From Pseudomonas schmalbachii (GTDB lineage Bacteria; Pseudomonadota; Gammaproteobacteria; Pseudomonadales; Pseudomonadaceae), in the NCBI RefSeq assembly GCF_017589465.1, contig NZ_JAELYA010000003.1:1-64000 (forward strand): a stretch of DNA of 64,000 bases, written 5' to 3'. The position numbers were made by a program, and so were the translations under genes. Positions 56,599 through 64,000 of the stretch are shown here, piece by piece. Each line of letters opens with the position of its first letter. Position 1 is the first letter of the stretch. The notes under the pieces are model-generated. The model made no database searches and was not told the DNA's origin. It was given only the letters and a program-made list of their open reading frames with translations.

Positions 56599-58599
56599 TC
56601 ACTGCCTCATCATCACGGTGGTGGTCGAATCGACCACCGAACCCTGTGGCGCCGCGGCGACCGGCACCGGCTGGATGGCCGACGGCTGGGCCGCCACCGG
56701 TTGCCCGGAGGACAGCGGCGCGGGCATCGGCTGTGCCGGTTGCGCTATCGCCGGCTGCCCCGTTGCGGGCTCGCCCTGCCCCGGCGGCGTGGCTGGCGGC
56801 AACTGGTCGAGCTGCCCCAGCGACATGTCCACCGGCCGAACCTGCATGGCGCTTTCCGTGCCGGTGTCGAACTCCATGTCCGACGGGCTCTGGTACGGCA
56901 GGTTGCGGATGATCCGCGGGGTGATCGACAGCACCAGTTCGGCCTTGGTGTAGGTGTCCTTGTTGCTGCCGAACAGCCGGCCCAGGCCGGGAATGTCGCC
57001 GAGACCGGGGATCTTGTTGGCGGCGTACTGCTTGTCGTTGCGCATCAGGCCGGCGAGGATCTGGGTTTCGCCGTCGTGCAGGCGCAGGGTGGTCACCGCG
57101 TTGCGGGTATCCACCTGGACCGGGATGGTGCCCTGCGGGGTCGGCGCCAGTGGCGTGGCGTTACTCACTTCGAGGGCGACCTTGATCGCCACTTCGTTGT
57201 TCAGGTGCACCACCGGCTGCACTTCCAGCTTCAGACCGACGTCAAGGTAGGTGATGCTCTCGGTGATCACCGGCCCCTGGGTCGACGGCACCGAGGTGGC
57301 GCTGATGATCGGCACCCGCTGGCCGATGTGGATGCGCGCCTGCTCGCGGTTGCTGACGCGGATCACCGGGCTGGCCAGGGTATTCACGTCGGTGTCCTGG
57401 TCCTGGATCTTCGCCTGGATGCTGCTGTTGATGCCGATGCGGCTGCTGTCGTCCAGCCCCTTCAACTGCGACAGCGTGGTCGGCGTGCCGCCGGCATCGT
57501 TGAGCACGGTGAAGGTGTTCGGCCATTGCAGCCCGAGATCGCGGATGCGCTGGCTGTTCACCTCCATCACCTCGACTTCCATCACCACTTCCGGGTTGGA
57601 CTGGTCCTGCGAATAGAACAGCTTCTCCGCCAGCCGGATGGCATCCGGGGTATCGCGCATGGTCAGGGTATTCAGGCGCTCGTCGACGAACACGTCGCGG
57701 GTCTTGAGCATGGTCTTGATCAGGTTCAGCGCGGTGTTCGCATCCATGTTGGTCAGGTAGAACGTGCGCATCGCCAGGTCCTGATAATCCTTCTGCTTCT
57801 GCGGCGAGTCGGGATAGATCAGCACGGTGTTGTCGTTCACCACCTTGCGCCGCAGCTGGTTCTGCTGCAGCAGCAGTTCGACGGCGTCCTCGATGCGGAC
57901 CTGACGCACGAAGATGGTCGCCTTGAGATCGGGGCGCAGGTCCTTGTCGAAGATGAAATTGAGGCCAGACGCCTGCGACAGCACCTCGAAGATCACCTTC
58001 AGGTTGGCGTCGCGGAATTCCAGGTTGATCGGCCTTTCCATCCGCGAGCGCAGTTGCGGATACGGCGTGTTGGTGCGCTGGCGGATCGTCTCGATGTTCT
58101 GCTGCAGGCCGAGGGCGCCCTGGTGGCCGGGGTCGAGCGCGAGAATGGCGTTCACCTCGCGCTGGGCGCCGGTGAGGTCGCCGCGGCGCAGGTCGGTTTC
58201 GCCGTTGCGCAGCATGTCGCTCATGTTGCGCATCTGCTTCAGCTTGTTCAGGGCGTTCTGCGCACGGCGGTTGTTCGGTTCGATGCCCAGCACCCGCTCG
58301 TAAGCGACCGCCGACGAGGCGAAATCACGCTGGCTGAAATCGAGGTCCGCCGATCCCAGCAACTCCTCGACAGCACGTGCGCGGGAGGTGGTCAGCGCCA
58401 CCCGCAGCTCGGCGTTGCGCGGATCGGCCTCGACCGCCCTGGACAGTTCCGTCAGGCCCTGCTCGTACTGCCTCGCCTCGATCAGCGCGAGCCCGGCCTC
58501 TCGTTCCTTGTTGACCGCGCAGCCGGCCAACAGCATCGCGCTGATAGTCATCGCCAGCACTGCGGAATTCGCTAGACGAAATCGGGTAACCGGCATCAT
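56599..58599 (-). CDS. Secretin-family outer-membrane lipoprotein (GspD/PilQ/MshL-like)
   Basis: A 666-residue secretin. A lipobox MLLAGC gives Cys27 as the lipid site. TPR-like repeats cover about 32-150, N0/N1-type domains about 190-330 (INLEFRDANLKVIFEVLSQASGLNFIF), and the secretin barrel core about 380-580 with VPIISATSVPSTQGP and VQVDTRNAVTTLRLHDGETQILAGL. A Pro/Gln/Ala-rich tail covers about 595-666. The combination of TPR domain and lipidation resembles MshL/PilQ-like secretins of MSHA loci and stand-alone lipoprotein secretins. It would form a ring channel for a fibre or secreted proteins, next to CsgG from the same operon. Confidence 0.9.
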   Translation of the reverse strand: MMPVTRFRLANSAVLAMTISAMLLAGCAVNKEREAGLALIEARQYEQGLTELSRAVEADPRNAELRVALTTSRARAVEELLGSADLDFSQRDFASSAVAYERVLGIEPNNRRAQNALNKLKQMRNMSDMLRNGETDLRRGDLTGAQREVNAILALDPGHQGALGLQQNIETIRQRTNTPYPQLRSRMERPINLEFRDANLKVIFEVLSQASGLNFIFDKDLRPDLKATIFVRQVRIEDAVELLLQQNQLRRKVVNDNTVLIYPDSPQKQKDYQDLAMRTFYLTNMDANTALNLIKTMLKTRDVFVDERLNTLTMRDTPDAIRLAEKLFYSQDQSNPEVVMEVEVMEVNSQRIRDLGLQWPNTFTVLNDAGGTPTTLSQLKGLDDSSRIGINSSIQAKIQDQDTDVNTLASPVIRVSNREQARIHIGQRVPIISATSVPSTQGPVITESITYLDVGLKLEVQPVVHLNNEVAIKVALEVSNATPLAPTPQGTIPVQVDTRNAVTTLRLHDGETQILAGLMRNDKQYAANKIPGLGDIPGLGRLFGSNKDTYTKAELVLSITPRIIRNLPYQSPSDMEFDTGTESAMQVRPVDMSLGQLDQLPPATPPGQGEPATGQPAIAQPAQPMPAPLSSGQPVAAQPSAIQPVPVAAAPQGSVVDSTTTVMMRQ

Positions 58600-59141
58600 G
58601 GCGCACTCCCTACGGCCAGTGACTGGGATTGGTGCAACGGCAGATAAGTGAACTTCAGCTCCGTCGAAGTGATCCGATCGACCCGGTAGGTGTTGTCGAT
58701 GACATCCCCGGGGTGAACCGTGTAGACCCGCTCGCCACTCTGCAGAAACACCCGGGTACGCTGGCCATCGCTGAGCCGGCCGATGAACTGGAACGGCAGC
58801 GGCGGCGCCATGGGAGGCGGCGCCACCGGCGGCGGTGCCTTGGCGGCGGCCATCTCCGCGGCACTCGGCCGTGGCGGCGCCACCCGCCAGTTCTGCGATG
58901 GGAACAGGTCGGCCTTCATCGGGTTGGTGGCACTTTGCCGGGCCGCTGCAGCCGGTGCATTGGCCGAAGTGACGGGCTGCCCGGCGGCAGCCGGGCGGGC
59001 TGTTTCGGACGCTGTACGACCGGCCACCTGCACCGTCGGTGCGGCGTCCTCGTCGGGGAAGAAGTATTCCGGGATCAGCGCGAGCGCGGCGGCCCCGCCG
59101 AGAAAGACCAGCCAGAAGGTACGGCGACGGGCGTTCATCAT
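58596..59141 (-). CDS. PilP/GspC-like inner-membrane lipoprotein-less pilotin partner
   Basis: A 181-residue protein: one N-terminal helix (residues 9-24), a Pro/Ala-rich linker (about 35-115), and a C-terminal homology-region-like domain (FQFIGRLSDGQRTRVFLQSGERVYTVHPGDVI...) as in PilP and GspC/MshK. That domain links the inner-membrane platform to the secretin. The chosen ATG at 59141 gives MMNARRRTFWLVF and overlaps the PilO-like gene by four bases; the frame upstream is antisense-like. It overlaps the secretin gene by four bases. Confidence 0.82.
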   Translation of the reverse strand: MMNARRRTFWLVFLGGAAALALIPEYFFPDEDAAPTVQVAGRTASETARPAAAGQPVTSANAPAAAARQSATNPMKADLFPSQNWRVAPPRPSAAEMAAAKAPPPVAPPPMAPPLPFQFIGRLSDGQRTRVFLQSGERVYTVHPGDVIDNTYRVDRITSTELKFTYLPLHQSQSLAVGSAP

Positions 59142-59686
59142 GACCTCGACAGATAAAGGGTCATGCGGATGCGCCCGGTCAGCTCTGTGTCGGCAATCCG
59201 CTTGCGTTGCAGGTCCACGTCTTCGAGCACCACCGCCGGCAGCTCGTTGACCAGCGCGTGCATGAAGCGCCGCAGTTGCGGGTAGCTGCCGCGCACCGGC
59301 AGGAGGATCTGGTAGCGCGCCAGACGGGTCTTCGGATCGGTGCCGAGGGAATATTCGCCGCGCGCCAGGGTGATGCGTTCCTGCGCGGCCAGTTCGTAGA
59401 TGCGGTCGATCGCCGTGGTGGCGTCCAGTTGCGCCGGCAGCTTGCGGCGGAAGTCGTCGAGCTGCTTGCCCGGCACTTCCGGCGGCGCGACGCTGCCGCT
59501 TTCCACCTGCTGCAGGTATTCGCCGGCCTCGCGGCTGCGCTGCTCGGCGCTTCTCAGCTCCTGCCAGGCGGGGACCAGCGCCAGCGCGGCATAACCCAGC
59601 GCCAGCACCGCCACGCCGATGGCGGCCATTCCCGGCCACCCCAGGCGCTGCAACTGCTCGTGAACGATCAGCCTAGGGATTCGCAT
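59138..59686 (-). CDS. PilO/GspM-like inner-membrane assembly protein
   Basis: A 182-residue bitopic protein with a helix at about residues 18-38, a coiled coil (about 40-60) and a periplasmic ferredoxin-like domain (LLPVRGSYPQLRRFMHALVNELPAVVLEDVDLQRK). The layout and place after a PilN-like gene mark it as the PilO/MshJ-type member of the alignment complex. It overlaps its upstream neighbour by 14 bases and its downstream neighbour by four. Confidence 0.85.
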   Translation of the reverse strand: MRIPRLIVHEQLQRLGWPGMAAIGVAVLALGYAALALVPAWQELRSAEQRSREAGEYLQQVESGSVAPPEVPGKQLDDFRRKLPAQLDATTAIDRIYELAAQERITLARGEYSLGTDPKTRLARYQILLPVRGSYPQLRRFMHALVNELPAVVLEDVDLQRKRIADTELTGRIRMTLYLSRS

Positions 59687-60218
59687 CGCCCACCTCCCAG
59701 GTGGCCAGCAGGTTGAAGAGCACCGGACGCTCCGGCACTTTCGCCATCACTTCGTGGTTCTGCAGCGATACGTCGACCAGCACGCCGCTTTCCTCCAGGG
59801 CGCGGTGGAAGGCCAGCATGGATTCCAGGTTGCGCGCCTCGGCGGTGACCCGCAGTTGCCCCTTGCGCGCATCCGGGGTCAGCGAAAGCAGCGCGATATC
59901 CTTGCGCGGCAGGGTTTCAAGGGTGTTGAACAGGCGTTCCCAGGGGCGCCGCAGCTGCGCCGAGATACGCCGCATCTCCGCCAGGTTGACCTGCTGCTCG
60001 CGTTGTTCCGCCGGCGACAACGACGATTGCCGCGTATCGCTCACTCCCAGTTGGCCCTGGGCCTGCTGCAACTGGGCGAGGCGCTCGGCGGTCTGCTTCT
60101 CGATCCAGTGGTGCGTCCCCAGCACCGCCGCCCCCAGCAGCAGCGCGCCAGCCAGCAGCCCCCAGGCAAGCGGGCCGCCCTGCCGGCGCGGTTGGAAATC
60201 CAGATCGATCTGGCGCAT
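59673..60218 (-). CDS. PilN/GspL-C-like inner-membrane assembly protein
   Basis: A 181-residue protein: short cytoplasmic start MRQIDLDFQPRR (PilN-like), helix at about 16-36, coiled coil (about 40-80) and a periplasmic PilN domain (RPWERLFNTLETLPRKDIALLSLTPDARKGQLRVTAEARNL). PilN docks on PilM by its N-terminal segment; a PilM-like gene lies one base upstream. Confidence 0.85.
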   Translation of the reverse strand: MRQIDLDFQPRRQGGPLAWGLLAGALLLGAAVLGTHHWIEKQTAERLAQLQQAQGQLGVSDTRQSSLSPAEQREQQVNLAEMRRISAQLRRPWERLFNTLETLPRKDIALLSLTPDARKGQLRVTAEARNLESMLAFHRALEESGVLVDVSLQNHEVMAKVPERPVLFNLLATWEVGDANP

Positions 60219-60219
60219 G

Positions 60220-61032
60220 TCAGTTCACCGCCATGGCCATGCTGTACAGCACATCCCGCACACCCGGGTGCGGGAGCTCCAGCGATAGCACCTCCACGTC
60301 GGCCAGTTGCGGCGTGTCGTCGACTCGTCCCGGCGCATGCAGATACACCGGCAGCGCCACGGCGCCCTCCTCGTCGGCGCGCAGCTCGCATTCGCGGGCG
60401 ATCAGCTCGCCCAGCGCCTCGTCGGAATCGGCGACCCCCAGCGAACGCACGGCGCCCCAGCGGTTGTCGGTGGACAGCAGCAGCGTACTGCGCGCCGGCT
60501 CGGCGACCACGAACAGGTAATCCTTCTGCGGCATCGACCTGGCGAAGCGGTTGAACGCCGTCATCAGGTACGGCTGCACGCTGCCCAGGCGCACCCCGAG
60601 GTTCGTCGCCAGGGCCCGCAGGGCGCCCAGCAGCTCTTCCGGCAGGCCGGCGGCGAGGCGCGGCTGCCCCGCCGCTTCCGGCGAGATGCACAGCGACCAG
60701 GATTCTTCGGACTGCCCGTAGACTTCCTCGAAGCAGAAGCGCGCGTACTCCTGCAGCTCGGACGGCGCGACGATCTGCTCGCTCCAGGGCACCAGGCAGA
60801 AGCGGCAGTAGTGGCTGGACAGCAGCACGCAGAGTTCGGCGCGTCCGCGTACGTGCTCGCGCAACATGCGTTCGAGGGTGTCGATGGCCAGCGGCCAGGA
60901 CGGGAAGCGTTCGCCGATGAAACTGACGCTGCCTAGCCAGTCACGGCCCTTGCCGTTACCACCCTGACGAGACAAACCAACCGCGGAACCCCCAAGAACT
61001 GCCACAAATCGGTCATGAGACAAAAGTGACAC
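60220..61032 (-). CDS. PilM/GspL-N-like cytoplasmic assembly protein
   Basis: About 270 residues, predicted soluble, with a MshI/PilM-like actin-fold pattern but weak motif conservation. It ends PGVRDVLYSMAMAVN. A GTG start at 61032 is selected since GGAGG lies nine bases before it; the frame runs on to 61062, inside the ATPase gene. Similarity is judged from length, order (ATPase, this, PilN, PilO, PilP, secretin) and fragments such as MLREHVRGRAELCVLLSSHYCRF. Its job would be to connect the ATPase/platform side with PilN. It overlaps the ATPase gene by 20 bases. Confidence 0.72.
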   Translation of the reverse strand: MSLLSHDRFVAVLGGSAVGLSRQGGNGKGRDWLGSVSFIGERFPSWPLAIDTLERMLREHVRGRAELCVLLSSHYCRFCLVPWSEQIVAPSELQEYARFCFEEVYGQSEESWSLCISPEAAGQPRLAAGLPEELLGALRALATNLGVRLGSVQPYLMTAFNRFARSMPQKDYLFVVAEPARSTLLLSTDNRWGAVRSLGVADSDEALGELIARECELRADEEGAVALPVYLHAPGRVDDTPQLADVEVLSLELPHPGVRDVLYSMAMAVN

Positions 61033-62731
61033 GGTTGATTTCCTCCAAGGTGGTACGTCCATCGCGCACCAGCTCCAGGGCGGAGCTGCGCAGCAGCTTC
61101 AGACCGCGGCGGCAGGCAACTTCCTTGATCCGCGATATGGGCTGGCGTTCGATGATCATCTGGCGGATTTCGTCATCAAGCTGCAGCAGTTCGGCGATCG
61201 CCGTCCGGCCGCGATATCCACTCCCCCGGCAGCGCCCGCAACCGGCGCCGTGTACGAAGTGATAGTCGCCAACCGCGTCCGGGTCCAGTCCGGAGGCACG
61301 CAGTTCTTCCTCGGTTGGCTTCACAGGGGTGGCGCAGGTCGTGCAGACCAGGCGAATCAGGCGCTGGGCGAGCACGGCGTTGAGCGCGGAAACGAAGCTG
61401 TACGGGTCGACCTCCATCTGGGTGAAGCGGCCGATCACGTCGAACACGTTGTTGGCGTGGATGGTGGTGAACACCAGGTGGCCGGTGAGCGCCGACTGCA
61501 CGGCGATCTGCGCGGTTTCCGGGTCGCGGATCTCGCCGACCATGATCTTGTCCGGGTCGTGGCGCAGGATCGAGCGCAGGCCGCGGGCGAAGGTCAGGCC
61601 CTTCTTCTCGTTGACCGGGATCTGCAGCACGCCGGGGAGCTGGTATTCCACCGGGTCTTCGATGGTGATGATCTTGTCCACGCCGTGGTTGATCTCGGTG
61701 ATCATGGCGTAGAGCGTGGTGGTCTTGCCGCTGCCGGTCGGACCGGTCACCAGCACCATGCCGTAGGGTTCGGCGGCCAGCCTGCGCAGGTTGCGCAGGG
61801 CCTTTTCCTCGAAGCCGAGCGCTTCCAGGCGCACGCCGTGCACACGGTCGGCCAGGTCCTGCTTGTCCAGCACGCGCAGTACCGCGTCCTCGCCGAAGAT
61901 GCTCGGCATGATCGATACGCGGAAATCGATCTGCCGGCCGTTGATGCCGATCTTGAAGCGGCCGTCCTGCGGCACGCGCTTCTCGCTGATGTCCAGTTCG
62001 GCCATGACCTTGACCCGCGAGATCACCTGCTCGGCGAGGTCGCTGCCCTGGACCTTGCTGATGCTGTTGAGCACGCCGTCGATGCGGTACTTGATCACCA
62101 GGCCGCTGCCGGTGGTGCCCAGGTGGATGTCGCTGGCGTGCATCTTCAACGCGTCGTAGAGCGTCGAGTTGACCAGCTTGACCACCACGCTGGAGTCTTC
62201 GCTGATGCTGGTCAGCGACAGGGTTTCGAAATGGTCGATCTCTACCGCGCCGGCCGCGTCGGCATTCAGCGCGTCCACCGCGTGGAAGCTTTCCTCGTGC
62301 CGCGCCAGATAGGCCTTGAGGTCGGCGGCATGGGTCAGGTACAGCGGCGCGCCGCGCAGGTACTGGTCGATCCAGGCGATACGCGCGCCGTCGAAGGGAT
62401 CGGCGAACACCCCGACCAGTTCCTGGCCGAGCCGCAGCATGACGAATTCGCGCTTGAGCGCCTGGGCCAGGGTGACTCGGTCGAACACCGGGGCGCAGGC
62501 GAACAGGGTTTCGCTGTCGAGTACCGGATAGTGAAGGGTGGCGCCAAGGCTGGAAACGAAGGCCGGGGGCTCCATGCCGGAAAGCGCTTCCAGCGCTTCC
62601 AGCGTACGTTCGCCCTGACTTTCGGCGCGCTCGCGCGCGCTACGCAGGAGTGTGGCGGGGAGTCGTGGCACCGGTTCCTTCGGCGCCGCGGCGACCGCAA
62701 GCCGCCCTACCGCTAGGGAAATTCTGTCCAT
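61013..62731 (-). CDS. GspE/PilB-like secretion or pilus-extension ATPase
   Basis: A 572-residue type II/IV secretion ATPase. It has an N1E-like domain (about 40-150), Walker A GPTGSGKTTT at 330, the Asp box ITIEDPVEYQ near 355, Walker B KIMVGEIRDPETA near 394 and the His box FTTIHANN near 418. The zinc-binding pairs CTTC (about 460) and CGRC (about 495) mark it as GspE/PilB/MshE type (extension), not PilT. It powers pseudopilus assembly from the inner membrane. No GspF/PilC platform gene is nearby, which such an ATPase needs; it may lie beyond the right edge or elsewhere. Confidence 0.92.
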   Translation of the reverse strand: MDRISLAVGRLAVAAAPKEPVPRLPATLLRSARERAESQGERTLEALEALSGMEPPAFVSSLGATLHYPVLDSETLFACAPVFDRVTLAQALKREFVMLRLGQELVGVFADPFDGARIAWIDQYLRGAPLYLTHAADLKAYLARHEESFHAVDALNADAAGAVEIDHFETLSLTSISEDSSVVVKLVNSTLYDALKMHASDIHLGTTGSGLVIKYRIDGVLNSISKVQGSDLAEQVISRVKVMAELDISEKRVPQDGRFKIGINGRQIDFRVSIMPSIFGEDAVLRVLDKQDLADRVHGVRLEALGFEEKALRNLRRLAAEPYGMVLVTGPTGSGKTTTLYAMITEINHGVDKIITIEDPVEYQLPGVLQIPVNEKKGLTFARGLRSILRHDPDKIMVGEIRDPETAQIAVQSALTGHLVFTTIHANNVFDVIGRFTQMEVDPYSFVSALNAVLAQRLIRLVCTTCATPVKPTEEELRASGLDPDAVGDYHFVHGAGCGRCRGSGYRGRTAIAELLQLDDEIRQMIIERQPISRIKEVACRRGLKLLRSSALELVRDGRTTLEEINRVTFVS

Positions 62732-62796
62732 GGAAGCCCTCCGCTATCCCTGGGGTGATATCCGGTGCCACAACCTGGCCCAGCACGCCGGATACC

Positions 62797-63360
62797 TCAG
62801 TTATTATAGTTGTGACCCTTTTCCCCATCAGGCCGCCGATCCCCGTCATCGCTCTCGTCATCCGGTTCCGAACGCCGGCGATCCGTGAGCACCCAACTGC
62901 CGTCGTAGAGGCGCAAGGGGAAACTGTCCGCTGTTCGCTTGCGACGCTCTACGAAGCCCTCGGCCTGTACTTCTCCCTCTACCGCATCCGGTGTGTCGTT
63001 CCGTTTGTCCAGCAGCTTCTCCACGACCCCAGCCAGTTCTCCCAGGGGGAACGGCTTGAACAGGATGTGGCCGATACCCAGCTGCACCGCACGTTCACAA
63101 ACCTCGTTGGTCGGATGACCGGTCATCAGCACGAAGTGGCATTCCCTCTCCTTGCGGATGGCGTCGAGTACTTCGAACCCTTCCATGTCGGGCAAACGGT
63201 AATCGAGCACTACCACCGCCGCCGCGAAATCCCTGGCTGCGCGTATGGCATTCCCGCCATCAAAGGCGATCTGAACCTCCATGCCTTTCGCCTCGAGGTA
63301 GGCCCCGAGGTTCCGGGCAAGGATCTGTTCATCCTCGATAACCAGAATCTTGTTCCTCAA
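62797..63360 (-). CDS. Stand-alone receiver-domain response regulator
   Basis: A 187-residue protein with a receiver domain (residues 1-118) and a charged tail without a DNA-binding or enzymatic motif. The phosphorylation site is complete: Glu9/Asp10, Asp53 (VVVLDYRLPD), Thr80 (FVLMTGHPT) and Lys102 (LFKPFPLG). The receiver is of the NtrC/AtoC-like group by FKPF. A TTG start at 63360 is chosen since AAGGAG lies six bases before it (reads LRNKILVIEDEQ); upstream ATG codons lack sites. No kinase is in the window. As first gene of the secretion operon it probably regulates the machine through protein contact. Confidence 0.82.
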   Translation of the reverse strand: MRNKILVIEDEQILARNLGAYLEAKGMEVQIAFDGGNAIRAARDFAAAVVVLDYRLPDMEGFEVLDAIRKERECHFVLMTGHPTNEVCERAVQLGIGHILFKPFPLGELAGVVEKLLDKRNDTPDAVEGEVQAEGFVERRKRTADSFPLRLYDGSWVLTDRRRSEPDDESDDGDRRPDGEKGHNYNN

Positions 63361-63590
63361 GGTGGACTCCTTTTCTGGGTAGATCCAGCTTCCCGGCCTG
63401 GGAGCACCAGCCTCACACGGACTCATGCACTCCCCATACCAATTGGCCGATCAGCCTCCCGTTGCTCTATCCCGCCGGTTTCAGCCAGAAATCCGCGAGC
63501 CCCAGGACCGGTTTTCCCCACTTTCGAGGGAAACCCACCGGTCATTCCCCAATCCGAATTCCCCGCAATCGGGGAATTTCACCCAATCCG
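63361..63590 (-). promoter_or_regulatory. Promoter region of the operon with a 9-4-9 palindrome
   Basis: Between the PPIase end and the response regulator start. At 63557-63578 there is a perfect inverted repeat AATTCCCCG-CAAT-CGGGGAATT. Two further TTCCCCA half-sites lie at 63514 and 63545, and TTTCCC...GGGAAA flank 63513-63533. Repetition of the TTCCCC word suggests an operator region rather than a terminator, as no T-run follows. The binding protein is unknown. Confidence 0.55.
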
Positions 63591-64000
63591 TCATTGCCCC
63601 CGCGCCAGCTCGACCTTGCCTTCCTCGCGCAGCCGCTTCAGCGCGTCCGTCCCGGCCTGTCGCTGCGCCTGTGCGACCAGGTAGCGGCGCGCCAGCTCCA
63701 GGCCCTCGCTCTCGGCGATAGGCTCGGCCGGCTTGCGCTCCTCCAGTTCGATCAGGTGCCAGCCGTACACGGTCCGCACCGGCGCGCTCAGTTCGCCCGG
63801 CTGCAGCGCGAAGGCAGCCTCCTCGAACGGCTTCTGCATGTCGCCGCGGGCGAACCAGCCCAGTTCGCCTCCCGCCGAAGCGCTGGAGTCCTGCGAATGC
63901 TCCCGCGCCTGCTCGGCGAAATCGGCGCCGCCGCGAATCTTCTCGCGCAGCCCGGCGATGCGTTTCTCCACCGCGGCCTCGTCCTGGCCGGGTTCGATCT
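63591..64000 (-). CDS. Parvulin-type (SurA/PrsA-like) peptidyl-prolyl isomerase, 5' part outside window
   Basis: The C-terminal 135 or so residues of a larger protein; the frame is open to the window end. It holds the rotamase domain: FAEQAREHSQDSSASAGGELGWFARGDMQKPFEEAAFAL and VRTVYGWHLIELEERK. The tail (LARRYLVAQAQRQAGTDALKRLREEGKVELARGQ) is like PpiD/NifM-type proteins. It may be a periplasmic chaperone for curli or pseudopilin substrates of the adjacent operon, but a shared transcript is unproven. Confidence 0.8.
   Translation of the reverse strand, partial: IEPGQDEAAVEKRIAGLREKIRGGADFAEQAREHSQDSSASAGGELGWFARGDMQKPFEEAAFALQPGELSAPVRTVYGWHLIELEERKPAEPIAESEGLELARRYLVAQAQRQAGTDALKRLREEGKVELARGQ

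Noticed and set aside
63557-63578. Terminator for the PPIase gene
   Set aside because: The stem is good but no T-run follows on the minus strand, and related half-sites nearby fit an operator better.

Overview
The window is a chromosomal segment of a GC-rich Pseudomonas of the P. aeruginosa / P. nitroreducens / P. citronellolis type. Evidence: uniformly GC-rich genes, REP-like intergenic palindromes, and the order acnA-aer-ccoNOQP(2)-ccoNOQP(1)-ccoGHIS-hemN-anr-apt, which is the P. aeruginosa order. The curli genes and the different neighbourhoods elsewhere argue against P. aeruginosa itself. Species assignment is inference; no rRNA or tRNA gene was seen.

Layout. (1) 1-112: 3' end of an IS110-type transposase at the left edge. 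(2) 142-10086: a LysR regulator divergent from pirin, two YcaC-type isochorismatase-family hydrolases, an OsmC-like protein, a FUSC/DUF1656/HlyD efflux set, an MscS channel with a cyclic-nucleotide-binding domain, and a methyltransferase. (3) 10296-15610: acetoin catabolism, acoR divergent from acoABC, with a -24/-12 promoter and paired upstream palindromes. (4) 15691-21067: a BfiRS-like two-component system, an acyl-CoA synthetase and a methyltransferase. (5) 21148-24084: a YebC/YeeN-type protein, a MaoC-like protein and rlmM. (6) 24274-28705: acnA and aer. (7) 29561-45132: two tandem cbb3 oxidase operons, the assembly genes ccoGHIS, a TauE/SafE-like membrane protein, hemN, anr and apt. ANR/FNR-type boxes lie before the first ccoN and before hemN. 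(8) 45184-48835: an EamA exporter, a PilT/PilU-like ATPase, ppiC, and two small genes. (9) 49225-53024: pcaIJFD for the end of the beta-ketoadipate pathway, with a PcaR-like palindrome upstream of pcaI. (10) 53406-63360: a tightly packed minus-strand operon, followed by a partial parvulin PPIase at the right edge.

The most unusual part is region 10. It joins a type IV pilus / type II secretion-like envelope machine (response regulator, GspE/PilB-like ATPase, PilM-, PilN-, PilO- and PilP-like proteins, lipoprotein secretin, three pseudopilins) to the curli export genes csgE, csgF and csgG, with start/stop overlaps at most junctions. No csgA or csgB, no GspF/PilC platform protein and no prepilin peptidase lie in the window. 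The genes may work as one surface or secretion system with a dual outer-membrane exit (secretin plus CsgG), but this is inference.

Region 7 is a coherent microaerobic respiration block: ANR senses low oxygen, the oxidases respire at low oxygen, ccoGHIS supply copper and assembly functions, and HemN makes haem without oxygen. At least six copies of a 75-90 bp GTAGGTTGG...CCAACCTAC palindrome occupy intergenic gaps, and at three gene ends its TAG forms the stop codon.
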